Positions 1-8,586 are shown, counted from the first letter of the stretch. The stretch: DNA of 64,000 nt from Blastococcus sp. CT_GayMR19 (GCF_004570385.1 NZ_SPQL01000016.1:1-64000); one strand, 5' to 3'. Numbers and translations are program-made. The notes: a model not told the origin generated them from the sequence alone.

Positions 1-2
1 AA

Positions 3-107
3 CGCCACGACCGCATGGATCTGCGGTTCGCCATCGGCGTGCTCATGGGCAACCGCGACCTCCTCCGACGCCTCGCCGCCGAGGCCGGCGTGCCCGCGAA
101 CGGCTGA
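3..107 (+). CDS. 3' end of an unrecognised gene (5' truncated by window edge)
   Basis: An open frame enters from the left edge and encodes 34 residues before a TGA at 105-107. The tail contains [18 protein letters not shown], an amphipathic helix-like stretch, then EAGVPANG. Codon use is typical of the window (G/C at third positions), which supports a real gene end. I do not recognise the family from this fragment. The next gene lies downstream in the same direction with less than 100 bp between them. Confidence 0.5.
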   Translation, partial: RHDRMDLRFAIGVLMGNRDLLRRLAAEAGVPANG

Positions 108-199
108 GACGGCGCTTCCGCGGGAACGCCGCACAGGAACCCCGCAGGGGTGGCGAGCCGCACCGTTTGGCGGCGTCGGACCGAGGGCAGCCAGACACG

Positions 200-1924
200 G
201 TGCCAGCACGCCGACCCGCGCCCGACGACGACAACCCCGCCGGCGCGACGGCTTCCGTGCGCACCCGCCGCATCCGGGAGGTCGCCCGCGACGTCCTCGG
301 CTTCGACGCGTTCCGGCCAGGCCAGGAGGCGGCGATGCAGTCCGTCGTCGCGGGCCGCGACACTCTCGCCGTCCTGCCCTCCGGTGCCGGCAAGACGGCG
401 ATCTACCAGGTCGCCGGCCAGCTCCTGGACGGTCCGGTCGTCGTCGTCTCCCCGCTGATCGCCCTGCAGCGGGACCAGGTCGAGCGGCTGGCCGAGATCG
501 AGGACCGCGCCGGACGCCCCGTCCAGCTCAACTCCACGCTCTCGGCGGGCGACCAACGCGAGGTCCTCGAGGCACTCCAGGACGGAACGGTCCGCTTCGT
601 CTTCCTCGCCCCCGAGCAGCTGACCAAGCCCGAGGTGGTCGACGCCGTCCGCGACGCGCACCCGGCGCTGTTCGTCGTCGACGAGGCGCACTGCGTCTCC
701 GCCTGGGGCCACGACTTCCGGCCCGACTACCTGCGGCTCGGCAGCATGATCGAGCAGCTCGGCCGCCCGACGGTGCTGGCGCTGACCGCCACGGCGGCTC
801 CCCCGGTCCGCGCCGAGATCGTCGAGCGGCTGGAGATGCGCGACCCGGAGGTCGTCGTCGCCGGCTTCGACCGGCCGGAGATCCGCCTGGAGGTCGACCA
901 CTACGCCGACGCCCACGGCAAGGAGCAGGGCGTGCTCGACCGGGTCCTGTCCGAGGTCGGCGAGGGGCGGGGGCCGGGCATCGTCTACAGCGCCACCCGG
1001 AAGGGCACGGAGGAGATCGCCGCGGCGCTCGCCGACCGGGGCCTGCGCGCCCGGCACTACCACGCTGGGCTCAACAAGGCCGACCGTGAGGACACCCAGC
1101 GGGCCTGGATGGACGACGAGCTGGACGTCGTCGTCGCGACCACGGCATTCGGCATGGGGATCGACAAGCCGGGCACCCGCTTCGTGATCCACGCCGAGCC
1201 GGCCGACTCCGTGGACAGCTACTACCAGGAGATCGGCCGGGCCGGCCGGGACGGGCTGCCCGCACTGGCCGTGCTCGTCTACCGACAGGAGGACCTGGGC
1301 ATCCGGCGCTTCTTCGCGGCCGGGACGCCGGCGGAGGAGGAGCTCCAGCAGGTGGCCGGGCTGGTCGCCGCAGCGGCCGCCGCCGGGATCGAGGACGGCG
1401 TCGACGTCAAGGACCTGCGGGAGGAGACCGGCCGGGCCGCCACGCCGCTGACCCGCGACCTGAACCTCCTGGAGGAGGTGTCGGCCGTCGTCCTGGACGA
1501 CGACGGCGCCGCGCACCCGGCGGCGAACGCGCCGTCCCCCGGCGAGGCGGCCGCGGCCGCGCGGCAACTGGCCGAGCACCGCGAGCGGGTCGACCAGAGC
1601 CGGGTGGAGATGATGCGGGGATACGCCGAGACGACCCGCTGCCGGCGCCAGTTCCTGCTCGGCTACTTCGGCGAGCAACTCGACGAACCCTGCGGCAACT
1701 GCGACACCTGCTCCGACGGCACGGCCGCCCAGATGGAGGGCGGGGCGGACGACGTCCCGTTCACCGCCGAGACCCCGGTCGAGCACAGCGAGTGGGGCGC
1801 GGGCGTGGTGATGCGGGTCGACGAGGACCGCCTCGTCGTGCTGTTCGACGAGGTCGGATACAAGACGCTGGGCATCGCCGCGGTCATGGAGAACGAGCTG
1901 CTCCGGCCGCGAACTCCCGCCTGA
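200..1924 (+). CDS. recQ: RecQ-family ATP-dependent DNA helicase
   Basis: A superfamily 2 3'-5' DNA helicase acting in recombination and fork repair. In order it shows the RecQ 0-motif region ([13 protein letters not shown]), Walker A as [11 protein letters not shown] (GAGKT rather than the usual TGxGKS), the DEAH box [19 protein letters not shown], motif III LALTATA, motif [14 protein letters not shown], motifs [23 protein letters not shown] and [10 protein letters not shown], then a Cys cluster ([10 protein letters not shown]...CGNCDTC) typical of the RecQ zinc-binding domain. The C-terminus is a short beta-rich module ([20 protein letters not shown]), not an obvious HRDC domain. The start is uncertain: GTG 200 was chosen; TTG 167 and GTG 257 are in frame and none has a strong ribosome-binding site. 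About 574 residues, usual for short actinobacterial RecQ. Function is confident. Confidence 0.9.
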   Translation: MPARRPAPDDDNPAGATASVRTRRIREVARDVLGFDAFRPGQEAAMQSVVAGRDTLAVLPSGAGKTAIYQVAGQLLDGPVVVVSPLIALQRDQVERLAEIEDRAGRPVQLNSTLSAGDQREVLEALQDGTVRFVFLAPEQLTKPEVVDAVRDAHPALFVVDEAHCVSAWGHDFRPDYLRLGSMIEQLGRPTVLALTATAAPPVRAEIVERLEMRDPEVVVAGFDRPEIRLEVDHYADAHGKEQGVLDRVLSEVGEGRGPGIVYSATRKGTEEIAAALADRGLRARHYHAGLNKADREDTQRAWMDDELDVVVATTAFGMGIDKPGTRFVIHAEPADSVDSYYQEIGRAGRDGLPALAVLVYRQEDLGIRRFFAAGTPAEEELQQVAGLVAAAAAAGIEDGVDVKDLREETGRAATPLTRDLNLLEEVSAVVLDDDGAAHPAANAPSPGEAAAAARQLAEHRERVDQSRVEMMRGYAETTRCRRQFLLGYFGEQLDEPCGNCDTCSDGTAAQMEGGADDVPFTAETPVEHSEWGAGVVMRVDEDRLVVLFDEVGYKTLGIAAVMENELLRPRTPA

Positions 1925-2105
1925 TCGTCCTGCTGGCGGCGGCGCACGCGGCCCTTTTTCCACAGACTGATGCGGTTCACAATGAATCTGCCCGCCCGCG
2001 AACCGGGCGGAGGACGCGATCCGAACACCGATGGGAGCACCCGCTCCCCCGGCGGGAGGCCGTCCGATCGGTTTGGTTGTGCGCCACCCGATCGGGCGAA
2101 AGCCG

Positions 2106-2129
2106 GTTCGGCTATACCGGGCCGGGTAC
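2106..2129 (+). promoter_or_regulatory. Possible SigB/SigF-type stress promoter
   Basis: GTTC (2106-2109), 14 bp, then GGGTAC (2124-2129), close to the actinobacterial SigB/SigF consensus GTTT-N14-16-GGGTAY. It lies about 55 bp upstream of the DUF4383 start codon, a sensible distance. Inferred from motif match only. Confidence 0.4.
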
Positions 2130-2184
2130 CCCTCCAGCCGGACCGCCGCGCCCTGGCGGAAAACGCACGTGTAGGAGGAACACC

Positions 2185-2610
2185 ATGTCCGCAGCTGGAC
2201 ACAGCGCCACCGGCGACCGCACCCTGCCGCAGACGATCGCCCTCGCCTTCGGTGCGATCTACCTGCTGGTCGGCATCGTCGGCTTCTTCATCACCGGATT
2301 CGACGACTTCTTCGGGCACGACCCGGACAAGACGTTGATCGTCTTCGACATCAACGGGATGCACAACGTCGTCCACATCCTCATCGGTGTGGCCGGTCTC
2401 CTGCTCGCCCGCACGCTCGAGGGCGCCCGCACCTACGGCTGGCTGCTCGCGGCCGGCTACGGCGCGGCCTTCCTCTACGGGCTGTTCGCCGTGGGTCAGG
2501 ACTGGGACTTCCTCAACCTGAACTGGGCGGACAACATCCTGCACCTGGCCACCGCGATCGTCGGTGTGGTCATCGCCAAGATGCCCGCCCGCAGCGGCAC
2601 CCGGGTCTGA
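2185..2610 (+). CDS. DUF4383 four-helix membrane protein
   Basis: A 141-residue integral membrane protein of the DUF4383 family, common in actinobacteria and of unknown biochemical function. Four hydrophobic segments are visible: about residues 14-35 (IALAFGAIYLLVGIVGFFI), 58-76 (NVVHILIGVAGLLLA), 84-105 (WLLAAGYGAAFLYGLFAVG) and 115-133 (NILHLATAIVGVVIA). The hallmark motif MHNVVHILIG, with its NxxH pattern repeated as DNILHL near the C-terminus, supports the call. The start is well set: AGGAGG at 2173-2178 sits seven bases before ATG 2185. A SigB/SigF-like promoter lies upstream, which would make it a general-stress membrane protein; that role is inference. Two hairpins follow the stop. Confidence 0.85.
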   Translation: MSAAGHSATGDRTLPQTIALAFGAIYLLVGIVGFFITGFDDFFGHDPDKTLIVFDINGMHNVVHILIGVAGLLLARTLEGARTYGWLLAAGYGAAFLYGLFAVGQDWDFLNLNWADNILHLATAIVGVVIAKMPARSGTRV

Positions 2611-2615
2611 GCTCG

Positions 2616-2690
2616 GGCCGGCCGCACGCCGGCCGGTGAGCCCCGGAAGCCCGGGTCCGTCGTCCTCCGTGGACGGCGGGCCCGGGCTTC
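2616..2690 (+). terminator. Two consecutive GC-rich hairpins after the DUF4383 gene
   Basis: The first hairpin pairs GGCCGGC (2616-2622) with GCCGGCC (2628-2634). The second pairs GAAGCCCGGG (2646-2655) with CCCGGGCTTC (2681-2690) and is followed by TTCC. They lie between the DUF4383 stop and the acyl-CoA dehydrogenase start, so they probably separate the two transcription units. Confidence 0.6.
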
Positions 2691-2750
2691 TTCCGGTTCC
2701 GGCGATGACCCCGGTGCGACGGGGGTCACGCCCGCCGCTACGTTGCGGGC

Positions 2751-3962
2751 ATGGACTTCGCCCTCTCCGCCAAAGCCGAGGACGTCTGCGGCCGGATGTG
2801 GGACTTCATGCGCGAGCATGTCTTCCCGGCCGAGCCGGTGTACGAGGAGTACCGCGCGTCCCGCGGGTACGACGACCACAGCACTCCGCCTGTGCTCGAG
2901 GAGCTGAAGGCCGAGGCGCGCAAGCGGGGCCTCTGGAACCTGTTCCACCACGAGCTCGGCGGGCTGTCCAACCTCGAGTACGCCTCCGTCGCCGAGATCA
3001 CCGGCTGGTCACCGGTCATCGCACCCGAGGCGATCAACACCGGTGCGCCCGACACCGGCAACATGGAGACTCTGATGCTGTTCGGGACGCCCGAGCAGAA
3101 GGAGCGGTGGCTGAACCCCCTCCTGGAGGGCGAGATCCGGTCGGCGTTCGCGATGACCGAGCCGGACGTCGCCAGCTCCGACGCCCGCAACGTCCAGACG
3201 TCGATCGTCCGGGACGGCGACGACTACGTGATCAACGGCCGCAAGTGGTGGATCTCCGGGACCGCCGACCCGCGCTGCCAGATCTTCATCGTCATGGGCA
3301 AGACGGATCCCGAGGGCGCCCCGCACCGGCAGCAGTCCATGGTCCTCGTGCCGCGGGACACCCCGGGCTTCGAGATCGTCCGGCACCTGCCGGTCTTCGG
3401 CTACCAGGACCAGCACGGGCACTCCGAGCTGCGGTTCACCGACGTCCGGGTGCCGGCGTCGAACCTCCTCGCGAGCGAGGGCGACGGCTTCATGATCGCG
3501 CAGGCCCGCCTGGGCCCCGGCCGCATCCACCACTGCATGCGCGCCATCGGCATGGCCGAGCGGGCGCTGGCCCTGATGGTCGAGCGGGCCAAGGCGCGGG
3601 TCGCCTTCGGCCGCCCGCTGGCCGAGCAGGGGACCGTGCGGGAGTCGATCGCCCTCTCCCGGATCGAGATCGACCAGGCCCGGCTCTACGTGCTGAAGGC
3701 GGCCGACCTGATCGACAAGTACGGGGCGAAGGGCGCCCGCACCGAGATCTCCGCGATCAAGGTGGCCGCCCCGAAGGTGGCCCTCGACGTCATCGACCGG
3801 GCGATCCAGCTGCACGGCGGCGCGGGCGTCAGCGACGACACCCCGCTGGCCGGCTTCTGGGCGCACGCCCGGACGCTGCGCATCGTCGACGGCCCCGACG
3901 CCGTGCACCTCCGCGGAGTGGCCAAGGAGGAGCTGGACCGGGAGCGCCCCTACAGCGCCTGA
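2751..3962 (+). CDS. Acyl-CoA dehydrogenase
   Basis: An FAD-dependent acyl-CoA dehydrogenase (403 residues, normal length) catalysing alpha,beta-dehydrogenation of an acyl-CoA, with electrons passed to electron-transfer flavoprotein. Visible family features: the mid-domain flavin/substrate segment [16 protein letters not shown] followed by [12 protein letters not shown]; the C-terminal helical domain with [27 protein letters not shown] and [17 protein letters not shown]. The long N-terminal region and the RIHHCMR motif resemble the ACAD10/11-like branch, so a long- or branched-chain acyl substrate is possible, but the substrate cannot be read from sequence. ATG 2751 is the first start; no clear Shine-Dalgarno site. 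It appears monocistronic. Confidence 0.92.
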   Translation: MDFALSAKAEDVCGRMWDFMREHVFPAEPVYEEYRASRGYDDHSTPPVLEELKAEARKRGLWNLFHHELGGLSNLEYASVAEITGWSPVIAPEAINTGAPDTGNMETLMLFGTPEQKERWLNPLLEGEIRSAFAMTEPDVASSDARNVQTSIVRDGDDYVINGRKWWISGTADPRCQIFIVMGKTDPEGAPHRQQSMVLVPRDTPGFEIVRHLPVFGYQDQHGHSELRFTDVRVPASNLLASEGDGFMIAQARLGPGRIHHCMRAIGMAERALALMVERAKARVAFGRPLAEQGTVRESIALSRIEIDQARLYVLKAADLIDKYGAKGARTEISAIKVAAPKVALDVIDRAIQLHGGAGVSDDTPLAGFWAHARTLRIVDGPDAVHLRGVAKEELDRERPYSA

Positions 3963-3963
3963 G

Positions 3964-4027
3964 CCTCAGGGGCCGGGCCTCAGGGGCCGGGCCTCAGGGG
4001 CCGGATCTCAGGGCCGAACCTCAGGGG
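3964..4027. repeat. 14-bp tandem repeat, about 4.5 copies
   Basis: Units of CCTCAGGGGCCGGG run head to tail from 3964: two perfect copies (3964-3977, 3978-3991), one with a final A (3992-4005), one 13-bp degenerate copy (4006-4018) and a half copy (4019-4027). The array fills the gap between the stop codons of two converging genes and overlaps the last codons of the small minus-strand gene. Slippage-prone, and possibly able to fold as RNA. Confidence 0.85.
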
Positions 4028-4221
4028 CTGAGCGTCGTCCCGAACGAGCCACCGGCCAGCTTCGCCATGAGCTGGGTGCGGTCGAGCCCCAGTGCGTCCA
4101 GCGCGTCGCCGTCCCGGTCGGTGTCGATCTCGCCGGGCAGAGTGTTCTCCACCTTGTCGGCGGTGTCGTTGTCGCCCTCGGTGCGGAGCAACTTCACGAG
4201 TTCCTGCTTGTCGAGCTTCAC
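4021..4221 (-). CDS. Small hypothetical protein, 66 residues
   Basis: A small acidic soluble protein starting VKLDKQELVKLLRTEGDND and ending LMAKLAGGSFGTTLSP. It has no cysteines and no membrane segment. I do not recognise a named domain; it reads as a small helical DNA- or protein-binding actinobacterial protein, but no function should be assigned. GTG 4221 is preferred because GGAG stands five bases upstream; the longer frame to 4290 adds an arginine-rich, non-conserved-looking leader. Its last codons overlap the 14-bp tandem repeat. Confidence 0.6.
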   Translation of the reverse strand: MKLDKQELVKLLRTEGDNDTADKVENTLPGEIDTDRDGDALDALGLDRTQLMAKLAGGSFGTTLSP

Positions 4222-4346
4222 GGCGTCTCCGTCCTCGTGCGCCCTGGTCGGCGTCGTCCGGAGTGTGCTGCGGGCTCGGGCCGTCCGCAACGGCGGCCGA
4301 CGGGACCTGCCAGGTCAGGATCCGATTGCGTCCCCGTGCGACCGGT

Positions 4347-4562
4347 TCACCGACGGGACGCGCGGCGGTACAGGAAGGCGCCGATCCCGGCCATCGCCAG
4401 GCCGAGCACCACCTGGCCGACGCCGACACCGGTCTGCCCCGTGCCGAACCAGGTTGCCGACGACAGCAGCAGGACGGCGGCGACGCCCAGCGCGAGGAGC
4501 GCGACCAGCCGCTCGCGACGGGCGTTCCGCGAGGGGTGGGTGCCGGGGTCGGGGAGGGCCAT
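4347..4562 (-). CDS. Small two-helix membrane protein, 71 residues
   Basis: Starts MALPDPGTHPSRNARRERLV and carries two hydrophobic stretches, LVALLALGVAAVLLLSSATWF (about residues 19-39) and VGVGQVVLGLAMAGIGAFLY (about 46-65), ending with YRRASRR. The basic ends suggest an inside-inside hairpin topology. No family recognised. The start at 4562 has AGGG eight bases upstream. It sits between the small 66-residue gene and a GNAT gene, all on the minus strand with gaps of 36 bp or more. Confidence 0.6.
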   Translation of the reverse strand: MALPDPGTHPSRNARRERLVALLALGVAAVLLLSSATWFGTGQTGVGVGQVVLGLAMAGIGAFLYRRASRR

Positions 4563-4597
4563 GACCGACACCCTGCCAGGAGAGCCCGGATCGCCGG

Positions 4598-5122
4598 TCA
4601 GAGGCGGCACACCAGCAGGATCTCGTCGCGGTCGTCGCCGGGGCCGACCCGGACCGCGCCGGGCAGCCGGCCGACCTCCCGGTAGCCGAGCCGCCGGTAG
4701 AAGGCGTCGGCGCCGGTGCCCGCCCGGGCGCCGAGGTGCAGGAACTCGAGGCCTTCGTCGCGGGCGATGGCGTGCACGCCGGCCATCAGCACCCGGCCCA
4801 GTCCGGTGCCCTGCCGGGACGGGTGGACCTGGACGCGGAACACGGTCGCCCAGTGCTGGCGCAGGGGGCTGGCCGCACGGGCGAGCACGGCGAAGCCCGT
4901 CGTGGCGCCGTCCACCGTCAGGAGGGCCAGCAGCGCCCGGCCCTCGCGCACGCGACGCACCAGCTCGTCGAGGGCGGGCGCGACGTCGTCCTCCGTGACC
5001 GGGGGGACGAAGCCGACTGCGCCGCCGGCGTTGCTCACGTCGGTCCAGCAGGTCAGCAGCTCGCGCCGGAGCGCCTCGTCGACGGCGGCGACGGCCTGGA
5101 CCTCGGCTGCGGACACGGGCAC
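4598..5122 (-). CDS. GNAT-family N-acetyltransferase
   Basis: A single-domain GCN5-related acetyltransferase of about 174 residues. The acetyl-CoA pyrophosphate-binding motif A is clear: VQVHPSRQGTGLGRVLM (Q/RxxGxG/A form), preceded by the beta-strand TGFAVLARA and followed by FLHLGARAGTGADAFYRRLGYREVG, the usual motif B region. The acceptor substrate is unknown. GTG 5122 is preferred because AGGCGG lies six bases upstream; a TTG extension to 5194 would overlap the promoter of the divergent ArsR gene and is unlikely. Confidence 0.85.
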   Translation of the reverse strand: MPVSAAEVQAVAAVDEALRRELLTCWTDVSNAGGAVGFVPPVTEDDVAPALDELVRRVREGRALLALLTVDGATTGFAVLARAASPLRQHWATVFRVQVHPSRQGTGLGRVLMAGVHAIARDEGLEFLHLGARAGTGADAFYRRLGYREVGRLPGAVRVGPGDDRDEILLVCRL

Positions 5123-5183
5123 ATCGTGCCGCCTGGGCAGAGTGGCGGTGACAGGCCGTCCCGGACCCGACCCCCGGAACCCC

Positions 5184-5213
5184 TTGTCAGGCAAGTGGAT
5201 ACTTGCCTATTGT
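5184..5213 (+). promoter_or_regulatory. ArsR-gene promoter with overlapping palindromic operator
   Basis: TTGTCA (5184-5189) and TATTGT (5208-5213) are spaced by 18 bp and look like a vegetative promoter. Between them is a perfect inverted repeat, GCAAGT-GGAT-ACTTGC (5191-5206). The GTG of the regulator begins at 5220, about 7 bp after the -10 box, so the transcript is probably leaderless. The arrangement suggests autorepression by the ArsR-type protein; binding is inferred. Confidence 0.6.
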
Positions 5214-5219
5214 GGCGTC

Positions 5220-5492
5220 GTGGGCGATGTGTTCAAGGCCCTCGCCGATCCGACCAGACGGGCGATCCTCGACGAGCTCCAGGAACGGAGCGGCCAGACG
5301 CTGTTCGAGCTGTGCACCCGGCTGATCTCCCGGCACGGGCTCGGCTCCTCCCGTCAGGCCGTCTCGCAGCACCTGGACGTGCTCGAGGAGGCCGGCCTGG
5401 TGCGGACCCGGCGGGAGGGCCGCTACAAGTTCCACGATCTGGACACCTCGCCGCTCCGGACCATCGCCGAACGATGGCGCATCGACAGCTAG
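5220..5492 (+). CDS. ArsR/SmtB-type winged-helix transcriptional regulator
   Basis: A 90-residue regulator: VGDVFKALADPTRRAILDEL is the classic ArsR opening; the helix-turn-helix is SRQAVSQHLDVLEEAGLV with a wing of VRTRREGRYKFHDL. No CxC metal-binding motif is seen in the recognition helix, so this is likely one of the non-metal ArsR proteins that sense small molecules or work in tandem with a partner enzyme. It is followed 11 bp later by a VOC-family protein in the same direction, a very common pairing. GTG 5220 is the natural start, likely leaderless. A palindrome in its promoter is the probable operator. Confidence 0.9.
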   Translation: MGDVFKALADPTRRAILDELQERSGQTLFELCTRLISRHGLGSSRQAVSQHLDVLEEAGLVRTRREGRYKFHDLDTSPLRTIAERWRIDS

Positions 5493-5503
5493 AGGAGCAC
5501 GGC

Positions 5504-5887
5504 ATGCGGATCAACATGGCCAGCGTCCTGGTCGACGACCAGGACAAGGCCCTGCGCTTCTACACCGAGGTGCTCGGCTTCGTGAAGAAGACCGAGTTCC
5601 CGGCGGGCGAGCACCGGTGGCTCACCGTGGTCTCCCCCGAGGACCCGGACGGCGTCGAGCTCGCGCTCGAACCCGACGAGCACCCGGTGGCCAAGCCGTT
5701 CAAGCAGGGACTGGTGGCCGACGGCATCCCCTTCACCTCCTTCGCCGTCGACGACGTGCACAAGGAGTACGAGCGCCTCACCGGGCTCGGGGTCACCTTC
5801 ACCCAGGAGCCGCTGACCATGGGCCCCATGACGACGGCGATCCTCGACGACACCTGCGGCAACCTCATCATGATCGCCAGCATGTGA
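5504..5887 (+). CDS. VOC-family (glyoxalase/extradiol dioxygenase fold) protein
   Basis: A 127-residue protein with two beta-alpha-beta-beta-beta modules: MRINMASVLVDDQDKALRFY...VLGF at the N-terminus and PFTSFAVDDVHKEYERLTGLGV...AILDDTCGNLIMIAS at the C-terminus. The fold binds a divalent metal in many members; possible ligands here include E in GVELALEP. Actual reaction unknown; annotated glyoxalase-like proteins of this type are often antibiotic- or toxin-resistance or stress proteins. AGAGGAG (5491-5497) precedes ATG 5504. It forms an operon with the upstream ArsR regulator. Confidence 0.88.
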   Translation: MRINMASVLVDDQDKALRFYTEVLGFVKKTEFPAGEHRWLTVVSPEDPDGVELALEPDEHPVAKPFKQGLVADGIPFTSFAVDDVHKEYERLTGLGVTFTQEPLTMGPMTTAILDDTCGNLIMIASM

Positions 5888-5897
5888 GCCGGTCCGC

Positions 5898-7415
5898 TCA
5901 ACCGCGGCGGGTCGGGGGCTTCCCGGCGGCGAGTGCCGCCTCGGCCTGCGCGCGGTCGTAGGCGCAGGCGTCCGTGACGTCCGCGGCCGGGTCCTCCGCC
6001 GGCGCCGGCTCGGTGGGCGCCGGCGGCGCGCTCGACCCGGCGGCGTCGTCCGGGGGTGGGTCGAGGGCGTCCTCGACGATCTGCCGCATCGCGTCGTAGT
6101 CCGGATAGGCGGGGTCGATCAGGTTCTCGTCGAAGACGACGCTGCGCAGCTCCGTGTCCTTGACGAGGAACGCCAGGTCGACGAAGTCGTCGAGGGCGGA
6201 GCGGGGGATGTCGGTGCTGACGATGTCCTTCGTTGTCGCCGCGAGCTCCTGGTAGCTGCGGAGCAGGGTCACCGGATCGGCCGCGTCGACGATCGCGTCG
6301 ATGGTGCACCGCTGACGGGCCATGCGGTCGTAGTCGGTCAGCCCGAACCGTCCCCGGGCGAAGTCGAGCGCCCGTGCGCCGTCGAGGAGCTGGTCGGGGC
6401 CGGGCTCGATGTAGTCGTCGGGCAGCGTGCGGCTGTCCGGGATGCCGCCGATCGGCACGTAGTAGTTCACGTTCACCGTGATGCCGCCGAGGGCGTCGAC
6501 CAGGCGGCTGAACCCGTCGAGGTTGACCAGGACGTAGTAGTCGAGGTCCAGTCCGAGCGCTTCACCGACGCCGAGCTTGAGGAAGTCCGCCCCGGGGTTG
6601 TCGGTGCGTCCGAGCACGTCCGGGTACTCCGCCGGGCCGTTGCGGTACACGGCGTTGAGCAGGCTCTCGCTCTCCGAGCCGGCGTCGAAGCCGTCGGGGT
6701 AGATCTCGGCCAGCGGACTGTCGGCCGGGAACGGCAGGTCCTCGAGGTTGCGCGGCAGGCTGAAGAGAGTCGCCTCGCCGGTCTCGGTGGCGATGCTGGC
6801 GACGATGACGGTGTCGGTCCGGACGCCGTCCCGGCCCTCGCCGCCGTCCCCACCGAGCAGGAGGACGTTCACCCGCTCCTTGTCGCCGAACGGGTCCGGG
6901 ACCTCCTCCACGGTCGCCGACTCGCCGTCCTCGGCGAAGAGCCCGTCGACGAGGCCCCGCTGCGCCAGGGCGACGCGCCCGACCAGGACGGCGGGCAGCG
7001 CCACGGCGGCCACGAGCACGGCGACGACGAGAAAGCCGAGGAGGTGCCGCCAGCGGCCCATGCCCGGAGCGGCCAGCATCCGGTAGCCGGCGACGATCAC
7101 GAGCACCCACAGCACGGTGACGAGCCCGACCGCCGCGACGATCCACAGCAGGGACCGGGTGTCGATGGCGAGCCCGACGGCGGTGCGCCGTCCCGCCGTC
7201 GCCAGCCAGACGACGGCCACCGCCAGGAGCGCGAACAGGAGGAGGGTGAACGCCCCGAGCCTGCGGCGACCGGCCGCGAGGAACGCCGTCCCCGGGAGGA
7301 CGGCGCCCAGCAGCGTCCAGCCCAGCGTGGCGCCGAATCCGCGGGGGGCCCGGCGCCGCCTCCGGACGGCACCCGCCTGGACGAACGGCTCGCTGGCGTC
7401 CTGACCTGCGGTCAC
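5898..7415 (-). CDS. LytR-CpsA-Psr (LCP) family cell-wall glycopolymer ligase
   Basis: A 505-residue membrane-anchored LCP protein, expected to attach arabinogalactan or teichoic-like polymers to peptidoglycan outside the membrane. The N-terminal 150 residues contain four hydrophobic helices (about 28-48, 53-73, 88-110, 125-148); the LCP domain spans about 181-350, with RVNVLLLGGD at its start, RTDTVIVASI, FSLPRNL and FARGRFGLTDYDRMARQR, the conserved Arg/Asp residues that bind the polyprenyl pyrophosphate substrate. The C-terminal tail is Pro/Ala-rich. Four N-terminal helices are more than the single anchor of classical LytR. GTG 7415 chosen; the ribosome-binding site is weak. It diverges from the desaturase gene. 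Confidence 0.88.
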   Translation of the reverse strand: MTAGQDASEPFVQAGAVRRRRRAPRGFGATLGWTLLGAVLPGTAFLAAGRRRLGAFTLLLFALLAVAVVWLATAGRRTAVGLAIDTRSLLWIVAAVGLVTVLWVLVIVAGYRMLAAPGMGRWRHLLGFLVVAVLVAAVALPAVLVGRVALAQRGLVDGLFAEDGESATVEEVPDPFGDKERVNVLLLGGDGGEGRDGVRTDTVIVASIATETGEATLFSLPRNLEDLPFPADSPLAEIYPDGFDAGSESESLLNAVYRNGPAEYPDVLGRTDNPGADFLKLGVGEALGLDLDYYVLVNLDGFSRLVDALGGITVNVNYYVPIGGIPDSRTLPDDYIEPGPDQLLDGARALDFARGRFGLTDYDRMARQRCTIDAIVDAADPVTLLRSYQELAATTKDIVSTDIPRSALDDFVDLAFLVKDTELRSVVFDENLIDPAYPDYDAMRQIVEDALDPPPDDAAGSSAPPAPTEPAPAEDPAADVTDACAYDRAQAEAALAAGKPPTRRG

Positions 7416-7503
7416 GCGCCGTCCGTCGCTCGGGGATGCCGGGTCACGGAGGCCATGATCGCACTGATCGGGGGGCGGGCGCCGGTCACGCCACGCGCAG
7501 GCA

Positions 7504-7523
7504 CCGGTCGGGTGAACGACCGG
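7504..7523. promoter_or_regulatory. Perfect inverted repeat in the LCP/desaturase divergent promoter region
   Basis: CCGGTCG (7504-7510), six bases, CGACCGG (7517-7523). It sits in the 220-bp divergent region between the LCP gene and the acyl-ACP desaturase, about 110 bp from each start. Operator-like geometry; the cognate regulator is not known. Confidence 0.4.
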
Positions 7524-7635
7524 CGGAACGAGGGGTAAGCAGCCCGCCGCCGGGGAACCACCCGTCGTACGCCGACCGAAGGTTTCGGGAGCGTAGGTTC
7601 GGCCACGCATAGCTCGAGGCGACCCGGAGGTCCCG

Positions 7636-8586
7636 ATGCCCCAGACATCCCCCCATGCAGCGATCCTGACCGAGCTCGAGCCGGTGGTCGCGCAGAACCT
7701 CGACCGGCACGACCGCCTCGCCAAGGAATGGCACCCGCACGACTACGTCCCGTGGGACGAGGGTCGCAACTTCGCCTTCCTGGGCGGCGAGGACTGGTCC
7801 CCGGAGCAGTCGCGGCTGGACGACACGGCGAAGGCCGCCATGTTCGTCAACCTGCTGACCGAGGACAACCTGCCGAGCTACCACCGGGAGATCGCCACCC
7901 GGTTCGGGCGCGACGGGGCCTGGGGCACCTGGGTCGGCCGCTGGACGGCGGAGGAGAACCGGCACGGCGTCGCGCTGCGGGACTACCTCGTCGTCACCCG
8001 CGGCGTCGACCCGGTCGAGCTCGAGCGGGCCCGCATGGCCTACATGACCCTCGGCTACGACTCGGGCGACAAGACGCCGCTCGAGGCGGTCGCCTACGTC
8101 TCCTTCCAGGAGCTCGCGACGCGGGTGTCCCACCGCAACACCGGCCGGGCCTGCATGGACCCGATCGCCGACCAGCTGCTCGCCCGCATCGCGACGGACG
8201 AGAACCTGCACATGGTCTTCTACCGCAACCTCGTCCAGGCGGCCTTCGACATCAACCCCGACGAGATGATGCGCGCCGTCGCCAACGAGGTGATCAACTT
8301 CGAGATGCCCGGCGCCAACATGGCCAACTTCCGGAAGAACTCGACGATCATCGCCAAGGCCGGCATCTACGACCTGCGGCTGCACCACGACGAGGTCGTC
8401 TCCCCGATCCTGCGCTTCTGGAAGGTGTTCGACCGCACCGACTTCGGCCCCGTCGGCGAGCAGGCCCGCGAGGAGCTGGCGCAGTTCCTGGTCGGCCTCG
8501 ACGCGCAGGCGACGAAGTTCGTGGAGAGCCGCGAGCGCATGCGCGCCCGGGTCGCCGCCCGCGGCCAGGTGCCGATCCAGGTCTGA
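7636..8586 (+). CDS. Acyl-ACP desaturase (soluble diiron fatty-acid desaturase)
   Basis: A 316-residue member of the soluble stearoyl-ACP desaturase family (DesA-like), introducing a cis double bond into acyl-ACP and so controlling membrane fluidity. The two carboxylate-bridged diiron signatures are present: WTAEENRHGVALRDYL and ATDENLHMVFYRNL (ExxH type), with additional ligands in the upstream E-rich helix (LLTEDNLPSYHREI). Length and layout match mycobacterial DesA2-type proteins. Soluble, with no membrane segment. GGAGG stands seven bases before ATG 7636. It is followed directly by an intergenic repeat element. Confidence 0.92.
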   Translation: MPQTSPHAAILTELEPVVAQNLDRHDRLAKEWHPHDYVPWDEGRNFAFLGGEDWSPEQSRLDDTAKAAMFVNLLTEDNLPSYHREIATRFGRDGAWGTWVGRWTAEENRHGVALRDYLVVTRGVDPVELERARMAYMTLGYDSGDKTPLEAVAYVSFQELATRVSHRNTGRACMDPIADQLLARIATDENLHMVFYRNLVQAAFDINPDEMMRAVANEVINFEMPGANMANFRKNSTIIAKAGIYDLRLHHDEVVSPILRFWKVFDRTDFGPVGEQAREELAQFLVGLDAQATKFVESRERMRARVAARGQVPIQV

